Part shown: positions 55,620 through 62,646 of the stretch, one piece after another
How positions within the stretch are numbered: position 1 is the stretch's first letter
How the letters are laid out: the number at the start of each line of letters is the position of its first letter
Source of the DNA: Paraburkholderia bonniea
GTDB lineage: Bacteria; Pseudomonadota; Gammaproteobacteria; Burkholderiales; Burkholderiaceae
Assembly (NCBI RefSeq): GCF_009455625.1
Contig: NZ_QPEQ01000001.1
Coordinates: forward strand, 2,976,001-3,040,000
Direction of reading: 5' to 3'
Length of the DNA: 64,000 bases
Made by a program: the position numbers and the translations under genes
The notes under the pieces: generated by a model
Told to the model about the DNA's origin: nothing
Seen by the model: only the letters and a program-made list of their open reading frames with translations
The model's database searches: none

Positions 55620-55773
55620 GATGAATTCCTGCTGCAATCCTGCGGATTAGAAGAAACGCCAGAGCCCTGCTGGGCCACGACAAGACGATGGGTTCAACCT
55701 GACCGGATACGGATTTCGGACATCGCGTTGTCTCCTTGTTTTTGTCGAGGGTCTTGCTGACCTCTGGCTAACC

Positions 55774-55790
55774 ATGCAAGGTCGATGCCA
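55774..55790 (-). promoter_or_regulatory. sigma-54 promoter of dctA
   Basis: The minus strand reads TGGCATCGACCTTGCAT, fitting the -24/-12 consensus TGGCAC-N5-TTGCW with one change, and GG and GC are ten bases apart. It lies about 155 bases before the dctA start. The 180 bases further upstream should hold DctD sites, but no clean dyad was recognised. Confidence 0.82.
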
Positions 55791-55969
55791 GCTCAACAAG
55801 ATTTACAAACTATTGATTTGTTGATGATTTTTTATCGCGCGGCGTATCCGCTGTCTGGATTTCCGGAATTCTCGTGCCGCCCGTCGGCAAAACCGGAATG
55901 CCGCACGGCCTGGATTTGCTAAGCGGCGCTTAAATGCTCAGGCATTTAGGCGTTTATCCATTTAGGCAT

Positions 55970-56869
55970 TCAGATATTCAGGTTATCGAGTGAAATCAGG
56001 TCGAGCCGGTCGGTGCAGATCAGATCCACGCCCCATTGCGACAACTCACTCGCCCGGGCCGGGTCATTGACGGTGTAAGCCAGCACCCGCAGGCCTTCAG
56101 CGCGGATTTGTCTCACCTGATCTGCGCTGAGAGAACGGTGATTGGTATGCAACGACACGCAGCCCAATTCACGCGCGATCTGCTTCCAGTTATGCGGCAG
56201 CACATCGAATAACACGCCGCGCGGCAGCGCCGGTGCTGCGTCGCGGGCAGCCGCCAGCGCATCGAGCGAAAACGATGAGAGCAGCGGCTGATTAAGTGCT
56301 GAGGCGGTTGCGGTTGCGGTTGCGGTTGCGGTTGCGGTTGCGGTTGCGGTTGCGGTTGCGGTTGCGGTTGCGGTTGCGGTTGCGGTTGCGGCAGGCCAGT
56401 GCAATAGCGCGGCTTGCGCAACAAGCTGGCCCGTGCGCACCTCACGCCCCGCGCACGGTTTGATCTCGACATTGGCAGCGATGCCCAAGCTGATGCAGCG
56501 CTGCGCCACCGCGGCCAGTGTTGGCAAACGCTCGCCGGCAAAACTCGCGCTGTACCACGAACCGGCATCGAGCGTGGCCAACTCGTTCCAGTTATGTCGT
56601 GCCGCCGCCCCATGACCGTTGGTCGTGCGTTCGAGAGTGTCGTCATGCAGCAGGAAAACCTCATCGTCGGCTGACAGCTTGGCGTCGAATTCAACCATCC
56701 GGTAGCCAAAGCGCTCGCACATGGCGAAACCAGCGAGCGTGTTTTCTGGTGCCAGCGTGCCACCGCAACGGTGAGCGACGAGGGGTGGGTAAGGCCATTG
56801 AGCTGTTGTGGGGTGGGGGTGGTTTTTGCTGCGGTTTTTGTTGCGGTTTTTGCCGTCCTGATTGCGCAT
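55970..56869 (-). CDS. ugpQ: glycerophosphodiester phosphodiesterase with an (Ala-Thr)n insert
   Basis: This protein of about 299 residues has a GDPD TIM barrel. PPLVAHRCGGTLAPENTLAGFAMCERFGYRMVEFDAKLSADDEVFLLHDDTLERTTNG carries the catalytic His-Arg and metal Glu/Asp residues; NVEIKPC is the next metal ligand and LLSSFSLDALAA follows. It hydrolyses glycerophosphodiesters to glycerol-3-phosphate and an alcohol. Between the NVEIKPC strand and LLSSFS an Ala-Thr dipeptide is repeated about 14 times, encoded by a hexanucleotide array. The N-terminus is Asn/Lys-rich. ATG 56869 has AAGG eight bases before it. Symbol by similarity. Confidence 0.88.
   Translation of the reverse strand: MRNQDGKNRNKNRSKNHPHPTTAQWPYPPLVAHRCGGTLAPENTLAGFAMCERFGYRMVEFDAKLSADDEVFLLHDDTLERTTNGHGAAARHNWNELATLDAGSWYSASFAGERLPTLAAVAQRCISLGIAANVEIKPCAGREVRTGQLVAQAALLHWPAATATATATATATATATATATATATATATASALNQPLLSSFSLDALAAARDAAPALPRGVLFDVLPHNWKQIARELGCVSLHTNHRSLSADQVRQIRAEGLRVLAYTVNDPARASELSQWGVDLICTDRLDLISLDNLNI
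56305..56388. repeat. hexanucleotide tandem repeat (CGGTTG)14 inside the phosphodiesterase gene
   Basis: Fourteen uninterrupted copies of CGGTTG encode Ala-Thr repeats on the minus strand. A perfect array of this length is prone to slippage; because the unit is six bases the reading frame is kept. Confidence 0.97.
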
Positions 56870-57627
56870 CGCACTCACCTTTCAATTTTTGTTTCAGTAG
56901 CAAGAGGCTCCGGGGGCGATCGTATCGCGTGTGAGGAGATGCGGTTTTTCTGGGATTTTTTGTTTTGTCTCGTGGTGGATCGGGGCGGAAACGGTGTCAT
57001 TGGTACGTCATTGGTACTGGCCGCGAATTCTTTCGGCCAGAAAACGTTGCACTAGAAATTCATCACTCCCATCTCGCTGTGCGATGACATCGCCGCGTTG
57101 CCGTTCGTGCGGAGCGCAAGCAATGTGCGTGGTCTGTGGTGAGTGGTGAGCATAGATACATGCCGAAGGCGCGGCACTGCGTGACGTTTCGCGGCAAATG
57201 GCGACCACCCCGACCACCGAATCGCTTATAGCGCAGGGCAAGCGCTGGATCAGACAAAGATTTTGAGTGCGTATGTAAATCCACTGCTAAATATATTGAA
57301 AGCGATATGGTTTTTATCTGGTGATTTATATGCCACCAAATAATGAGATGAATATATCCAATAAAATCATCGGCGTAGCAAAAAAAATAGAAATTAACTG
57401 GCGCGCGAGTGATTTGTAATAATATGTCAATTCTGGTTTTGGGTATTGAAAAATAAATTGGCTGTGTGATACTTGCGCCCCGAACCTGAAAGAAATTGAT
57501 GAGGCGTAAATTAATCTGCTATCGCTAATGGCAGATTGAGAAATCCGTCAATTTTATATGGAAAAGATAAAAATTCAACCTCGCCGGTGATTTTTTAAAA
57601 ATCGCTAGTCACTCTGGGAAGCTGCTT
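56870..57627. other. intergenic region passing into AT-rich DNA, no gene supported
   Basis: The first 350 or so bases have mixed composition and contain short frames on both strands without recognisable domains. From about 57250 the sequence becomes clearly AT-rich, unlike the flanking core. It holds a small palindrome near 57584 (GATTTTTTAAAAATC) and a 29-codon frame (57330-57419) that cannot be supported as a gene. It is the left edge of the accessory segment. Confidence 0.6.
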
Positions 57628-58191
57628 ATGAAAAATAAACAAGATAAAAAAATGTATTCTATATTTATGCCTGTTATTTCCAATAACATGTGTAGATTTT
57701 TACTTTGTCTGGTGTTTTTTGGGTTGGCGCTGGTGGCAATTCTAACTCCAGCCACGAATCCAAATAATTTTGGCTTGGTTAGCAATCTGTGCTCAGTCGG
57801 ACACCGCATTCCAATGGTTCGATCATTAATTTTCGGCAATCGTTATCCCTGTACATTATCAGCTAGTTACGGGCTTGCGGTATTTTTGGGCTTTTATATG
57901 AGTTTGATTGTATGCTTTTCGAAGACGAAAGATCCAATTAATTATCAAGATTTACTGTATGCCAGCCGTAAAAAAAAGGCGGCTGTGATTTTTGTCATAG
58001 CTTTATTTTTGGGTGGAACGTGGCTATTTGGGTCGCCGCCGCCAACCAAAGGAATAATGGGAATATTTACCTCCAACCGGGTAATGATTGCCATTAGCGC
58101 GCCTCTCTTTTACGGCGCTCACATCATGCTTTGGACAACCTTGTTTTTAATGATCAAACTGCAACTCAGAGGTGAAAAATGGAAGCGCTAA
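57628..58191 (+). CDS. hypothetical four-helix membrane protein
   Basis: This 187-residue protein has four likely membrane helices (about 22-40 FLLCLVFFGLALVAILTPA, 80-97 SYGLAVFLGFYMSLIVCF, 117-134 VIFVIALFLGGTWLFG, 150-176 VMIAISAPLFYGAHIMLWTTLFLMIKL) and basic loops and ends. I do not recognise a family. Codon use and composition are AT-rich, unlike the core genes, indicating recent acquisition. Its last 13 bases overlap the ATG of the decayed RTX/EF-hand gene, so the two were probably made together. A partner or immunity role is conceivable but unproven. Confidence 0.7.
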   Translation: MKNKQDKKMYSIFMPVISNNMCRFLLCLVFFGLALVAILTPATNPNNFGLVSNLCSVGHRIPMVRSLIFGNRYPCTLSASYGLAVFLGFYMSLIVCFSKTKDPINYQDLLYASRKKKAAVIFVIALFLGGTWLFGSPPPTKGIMGIFTSNRVMIAISAPLFYGAHIMLWTTLFLMIKLQLRGEKWKR

Positions 58192-58289
58192 CAAAATCCG
58201 ATTTTGTCGAAATGCAAGAGAAGCTGGCAACCAGCGCATCTGATATCTGGACAGTAATCTCCAGTGAAATTACGACATCGCTGCAATGA
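58179..58289 (+). pseudogene. N-terminal fragment of a broken RTX/EF-hand protein
   Basis: The ATG at 58179 overlaps the end of the membrane-protein gene and has AGAGGTG before it. The frame encodes a helical start, MEALTKSDFVEMQEKLATSA, and runs 36 codons to a TGA at 58287-58289. After the TGA the same frame stays open for some 35 more codons with coding character (TDLADKYEQLGRKMANQASRL) up to a G7 tract at about 58388-58394. There the reading frame must change to enter the next fragment. The TGA is the first of three lesions in what appears to be one ancestral gene. Confidence 0.65.
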
Positions 58290-58389
58290 TCATCCCAAAA
58301 AAGTACAGACCTGGCAGATAAATACGAGCAGCTTGGCCGGAAAATGGCAAATCAGGCAAGCCGGCTTTCTTATCATTTAATGAATTTGG

Positions 58390-59157
58390 GTGATGGCGGG
58401 GGGGACGATTGCGCAGCAAAAGAATTTTCATGCAGTGAGTCAATCTATTTCCAATAATTTAGAAAAACTAAAGCAAGGCAGTATCGAGGGTTATAGGAAT
58501 TATGGGAAGGCGATAGCCAATGCCGCACGATTCTCTAAATATGCGAAAGGCGTAGTGGCAGTCGGGGCGTTAGTTGATGGTTTAACACTAGGGAACGCAG
58601 TCATTAATGCGCAGAGAACGGGCAACTGGGTTCCTGTTGGTGGAGCAATTGGTTCAATTATTGGTAGTGCTGCGGCGGGTGGCGTGGGGCTTGCTGTGGC
58701 TCCAGTGCTATCTGGTGCTCTTGTTGCAGTTTTTGGTGTTGCGGCAGGTACCGTAGCAACTAGCGCAATCGTTGTTCTTTTAGCCGGAGGTCTTGCATAC
58801 CTAGGCGGAAAAACGGGTGAATTACTCGGAATTATCATTGCCAACGCATTAGCCTGGGAAAATCCTCTCCCCGATATCGAAGCCTTCTTCAAAGACCTAA
58901 GCCTCGCCCTCGGCGCTATCGCCCCCCTAATCCTCGACCTAAACGGCGACGGCATCCACACCACCGGCGTCGACCAGTCCACCGCCCACTTCGATTTCAC
59001 TGGCGAAGGCCACCGCACCCACACCGGCTGGATCACCACCGGCGACGGCTTTCTCGTGCTTGACCGGGACAGCAACGGCGCCATCGACACCGGCCACGAA
59101 CTCTTCAGCAACTTCACCAAACTTGCCAACGGCACACTCCAGGCGACGACCTCTTAA
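58390..59157 (+). pseudogene. central fragment: hydrophobic segment plus EF-hand-like region
   Basis: The frame is open for 255 codons. Its first ATG (58393) has no Shine-Dalgarno, and removing one G from the G7 tract would join it to the preceding fragment. After a helical part comes a long Gly/Ala/Val-rich hydrophobic region (about residues 58-150, with GGAIGSIIGSAAAGGVGLAVAPVL), then GAIAPLILDLNGDGIHTTG and GFLVLDRDSNGAIDTGHELFSNF, two EF-hand-type calcium loops. It stops at TAA 59155-59157 where the sequence jumps to another frame. Composition switches from AT-rich to GC-rich near 58856. Large calcium-binding surface or toxin-like proteins share this EF-hand block; a database may list it as a stand-alone hypothetical gene. 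Confidence 0.7.
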
Positions 59158-59894
59158 TCGGCTTCAACGGCGACGACATCCTCGACGGTGGCTCCGGCAC
59201 CAACACCCTCGCAGGCGGCGCAGGCAACGACACCTACCTCCACGGCCGCCGTTCAGGCCATAACACGATTGAAGAAGGCTACGACCTCGACAAGCGCTAC
59301 ATCGACGTGGTGCGCTTCGACGCCGACATCCGTCCGCAGGACCTCACCGTCAGCCGCGAGCTATACACCAGCAACATCGTGATCAAGATTGACGGCTCGC
59401 ATACCGAACTCAGAATCATCGATCAACTGGTCCAGCACAACGACGAGTACGTCAAAGGCATCGAACAGTTCGTCTTCGCGGACGGCACGATCTGGGACAA
59501 ACAGACAATCGCCGAGAAATCCGCACGCACGCCGCAAATCAGAAGCCTGATGGGTTGGGCCGCAGGAGAGAACGCGCACCTGCACGATCCGATTGGCCAC
59601 ATGTGGAAGAAGTACTACGCGGCAGGCGGGAAGCGCGCAGGCGAAGAATCGTTTTATGCCGACGGCACTGCACCGCTGCCGTGGAGTTCGCGCAAGTCGC
59701 CGGGGATTGCGGGCAACAGGCTGGCAAACCCAGCGGTAATTTCGCCTGCCATGACCGAGATTGAACGTCAGGACGAGGCTTTTTATCAGGCGATGATTAG
59801 TGGTTACGCGAAATCATCGGCCACTACCACCCAATCACAATCCAACCGTGATTCAGGGCTTTTCGCGCAGCCGTTGATTGCGGTGAATGTTTAA
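59142..59894 (+). pseudogene. C-terminal fragment with RTX calcium-binding repeats
   Basis: Read from 59142 in the first fragment's frame, the sequence gives GDDLLIGFNGDDILDGGSG, then NTLAGGAGNDTYLHG, typical RTX nonapeptides. The post-RTX domain follows (VRFDADIRPQDLTVSRELY, VKGIEQFVFADGTIWDKQTIAE) with a tail of about 115 residues. Related proteins carry a long stretch between the EF-hand block and the RTX block, so an internal deletion with frameshift at about 59140 is inferred. The first in-frame ATG-like start is only at 59307. RTX proteins leave by type I secretion; no exporter genes are nearby. Confidence 0.7.
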
Positions 59895-59967
59895 CGGGTA
59901 AAGCATCCAGATAGCCAGACACCACCAGCGCAACAAAAAACAGAAGCAGAAGAAAAAACCAAAAACC

Positions 59968-60017
59968 AAAAACAAAAAACAAAAAGCGGTGCCGGACCAC
60001 AGAAAATCCGGCACCGC
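59968..60017 (-). terminator. intrinsic terminator of the Na/Pi cotransporter gene
   Basis: GCGGTGCCGGA (59986-59996) pairs with TCCGGCACCGC (60007-60017). The A-rich stretch to its left reads as a long T-rich tail on the minus strand. It lies about 45 bases after the stop of the gene ending at 60062. Confidence 0.82.
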
Positions 60018-60061
60018 CCTCTCAATCAAACCCAATTACCCCACCCCCTGCCAACCGCAAA

Positions 60062-61729
60062 TCAGTCCTTCGCGTGCAAAGTCTCCAGCGTGCGTTTGCG
60101 CAAGCGCGTATCGTGCAGCGCGCCCACGGCTTCAAGCACGGGATATGCGGTCGAACAGAACAATGAATTCAACCGCTTCATATCGCTAATCACATCGAGA
60201 TGCAGTGCGCTGGTTTCGATGCTGCGCACCGTTTGCCCCACCAGCCGGTCAAAGTGCGCATACGAATAAGCCCGCTCAAGATCACGAAAACGTTCTTTCT
60301 CTGCCAGCAGCCGTTCGGCGCTACGCAAATCGTTATTCAGAAATACCGATAGCCCAAGCTGCAGATTGCTAACAAGCCGCGCCTGCAAATCATCCAGTTC
60401 GCCCAGCCCTTCTTCCGAAAAAGCGAGCTGGTGCGCAATCTTCTTCTCTTCGATATTCCCGACAATCCGCTCCAGGATGTCGCCCGAATGTTCCAGGTTA
60501 ATCGTCAACGCAATGATGTCGGTCCAGCGGCGGCTGTCGGCTTCGTCCAGTTGCTCGCGTGAAATCCGCGCCAGATAGGTTTTCACGGCGGCGTACAGCT
60601 GGTCGATATCGTCGTCCATGCGAATGGTGTCGCGGGCTTTTTGCAGATCGTTGTGATGAATCAGATACGCGACGTTCGCCAGCATCGCGCCCACGATATC
60701 GCCAATCCGCAGCACTTCGCGCGCCGCATTCGCTAGCGCCAGCGCGGGGGTCGGCAATGCGGCGGCATCCAGATGCAGGGGCCGCAGTTCGCCATTGGGT
60801 TCTGCACGATCTGGCAGCAGCCGGTTACAGATGCGCGCCACCGGATCAATCAGTGGCAGGCAGGCGCAGCAGCGCAGTGTGTTGTACAGCAGATGGAATC
60901 CGACGACGGCTTCGCGCGGATTACTAATTAATAGTGGCAGGCCACGTGCCAGCCATGAGGTGAAAGGCAAGATCAGCAATGCGCCTGCCAGCTTGAAACT
61001 CAGGCTGCCGAGTGCGAGACGCCGCGCCGCCGCATTCTGCGTCAGCGTGCCAAACAGTGCGAGCAAACCACTGCCAAGGTTCGCGCCAATCACGAGGCAC
61101 AGCGCCACCTTCAGCGACACCACGCCGGATGATGCGAGCGTGGCGGCCAGCAGCACGGCGGCCAGGCTGGAATACGAAAGCATCGCAAATCCGGCTCCAA
61201 CCAGTGCATCGAGCATGGTGTCGCCTGTCAGCGCGCCAAACATCACACGCACGCCATTGCCTTGCACCATCGGCTGCACGGCTTCGACAATCAGGCTCAG
61301 CGCCAGCAGAATCAAACCAAGTCCGATCGCGGTGCGGCCAATCTGGCCGAGACGGGTCTGTTTGCGCGACAGGAATAACGGCACGCCAACCAGCAGCAGC
61401 ATGGGTGAGAGCCACGACAAATCGAGTGTCAGCACGCGTGCCATCAGCGCGGTCCCGACGTCCGCGCCAAGCATGATCGCCAGCCCGGCAGCGAGCGGCA
61501 GCAACCCCTGGGCGGCAAATGACGTGACGATCACGGCGGTCGCATTACTGCTTTGCACCAGACTGGTCACGATAATGCCCGCACCAAACGCCTTGAAACG
61601 GCTATCGGTACTGCGTCCGAGAGTGCGGCGCAAATCTGCGCCGAGCACGCGCAAGATGCCCGTGCGAACAATGTGTGAGCCCCAGACAAGGAGCGCTACA
61701 CCAGATAAAAGATTCAACAGGATCAACAT
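60062..61729 (-). CDS. Na/Pi cotransporter family protein with PhoU-like domain
   Basis: This 555-residue protein has an N-terminal membrane half of two inverted Na/Pi repeats (VQSSNATAVIVTSFAAQGLLPLAAGLAIMLGADVGTALMA and SYSSLAAVLLAATLASSGVVSLKVALCLVIGANLGSGLLA). A cytosolic C-terminal half (about 330-555) is PhoU-like, with paired helices such as ALTINLEHSGDILERIVGNIEEKKI. E. coli YjbB has the same layout and exports phosphate. Sodium-coupled phosphate movement is likely; its direction is not known. Confidence 0.9.
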   Translation of the reverse strand: MLILLNLLSGVALLVWGSHIVRTGILRVLGADLRRTLGRSTDSRFKAFGAGIIVTSLVQSSNATAVIVTSFAAQGLLPLAAGLAIMLGADVGTALMARVLTLDLSWLSPMLLLVGVPLFLSRKQTRLGQIGRTAIGLGLILLALSLIVEAVQPMVQGNGVRVMFGALTGDTMLDALVGAGFAMLSYSSLAAVLLAATLASSGVVSLKVALCLVIGANLGSGLLALFGTLTQNAAARRLALGSLSFKLAGALLILPFTSWLARGLPLLISNPREAVVGFHLLYNTLRCCACLPLIDPVARICNRLLPDRAEPNGELRPLHLDAAALPTPALALANAAREVLRIGDIVGAMLANVAYLIHHNDLQKARDTIRMDDDIDQLYAAVKTYLARISREQLDEADSRRWTDIIALTINLEHSGDILERIVGNIEEKKIAHQLAFSEEGLGELDDLQARLVSNLQLGLSVFLNNDLRSAERLLAEKERFRDLERAYSYAHFDRLVGQTVRSIETSALHLDVISDMKRLNSLFCSTAYPVLEAVGALHDTRLRKRTLETLHAKD

Positions 61730-62158
61730 GGAACGCTACGTATAAATGCCGTAATTAACTAACTGATTCACCCAAATCACATCAACGTGGTTGATGCCGG
61801 CCTGGGCGCGACTGGCCGGTAGTGTTGCACAGCTTTTGTCTCCAGATTGATATAGACGCCTCTGCGGGCCATGAGATAAAACAATATGACGGCCTGAATG
61901 CGTTTATCCGACGGATTCTTTTCTATTTCTTTTCAGTTTTTCACATTACACAAGGCTGATTGACGGCTTATTAGAGGCTAAATGACAGCATCCATCGCGT
62001 CGTCCATTGCCTCGCTTTTGATTGCTCAAATCTCGTCATTGAGCCAATGACAGCAAGCTTGCCCATCGGGTTAGCCTTGTCTGGGTTGGTTGGAAGCGCT
62101 GCGTGTGTGGTGTTAGACTCTCGCCCGTCTTTTTTCTGCCCGTGATTTCTGACGCCTT
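61730..62158. other. divergent intergenic region
   Basis: The 429 bases between the Na/Pi transporter and the DUF2946 gene contain one perfect small dyad, CATCAAC-GTG-GTTGATG (61780-61796), about 50 bases before the transporter start, a possible operator. A 22-codon frame at 61982-62050 is not supported as a gene. No Fur box or clear promoter was recognised ahead of the DUF2946-TonB receptor pair. Confidence 0.45.
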
Positions 62159-62563
62159 ATGGTCCCACGACAGGCCCCTCGACAACGCAACCGGATAACC
62201 GCATGGCTTGGCCTGATCGCCATGTGGCTCGCCTTGCTCGCGCCTGTCGTCAGCCAGTTGATCGTCTCGGCCCATGCGCGTGAGCCTATTGCCGCGCTGT
62301 GTTCCGTGTCGCGGCCGCAAAGCCTTACGCTGTTCAGCCAGCCTGAGCATCCGCCGGTTTCGCTGAGTCATGACGATGCCTTCGGCGCCTGCGGTTACTG
62401 TCATCTGCTCAAGCATCACGTCGCCATCACCGGCGTCCCTCCGTTCACGCCCATTTCGGCGCTCGTGCTTGCCAGCGTCACGCCCCCCGTACTCTCCACC
62501 CACTTCACCCCGCTTGGCGCGTTTCCGTCTGGACGCCCACGCGACCCGCCCGCCGTTTCCTGA
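62159..62563 (+). CDS. DUF2946 domain protein
   Basis: This 134-residue protein has an N-terminal hydrophobic signal or anchor (ITAWLGLIAMWLALLAPVVSQLIVSAHA). A short mature part holds a Cys/His cluster, HDDAFGACGYCHLLKHH, the hallmark of DUF2946, and a Pro-rich end. Genes of this family often precede TonB-dependent receptors and are suspected to be involved in metal handling, especially copper. Here the receptor starts 83 bases downstream on the same strand. Function unproven. Confidence 0.78.
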   Translation: MVPRQAPRQRNRITAWLGLIAMWLALLAPVVSQLIVSAHAREPIAALCSVSRPQSLTLFSQPEHPPVSLSHDDAFGACGYCHLLKHHVAITGVPPFTPISALVLASVTPPVLSTHFTPLGAFPSGRPRDPPAVS

Positions 62564-62646
62564 TCGCAACTGCTTCCGGCCATCACGCTGAACACGTCTG
62601 TTCAGGGTGTGTGCGTCCGTTCGTCTAATGCTTCAAGGAAACGCTC

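Noticed and set aside
57008..57241. A 77-codon minus-strand frame between the phosphodiesterase and the island
   Set aside because: No recognisable domain and no start signal; possibly debris of an old gene, but not supportable.
57330..57419. A 29-codon frame (starts MPPNNEMNISNK) in the AT-rich region
   Set aside because: Too short, no convincing ribosome site, and chance frames are common in AT-rich DNA.
61982..62050. A 22-codon Ser/Ala/Ile-rich frame between the Na/Pi transporter and DUF2946 genes
   Set aside because: No ribosome site and no regulatory codon bias; it could not be told from chance.
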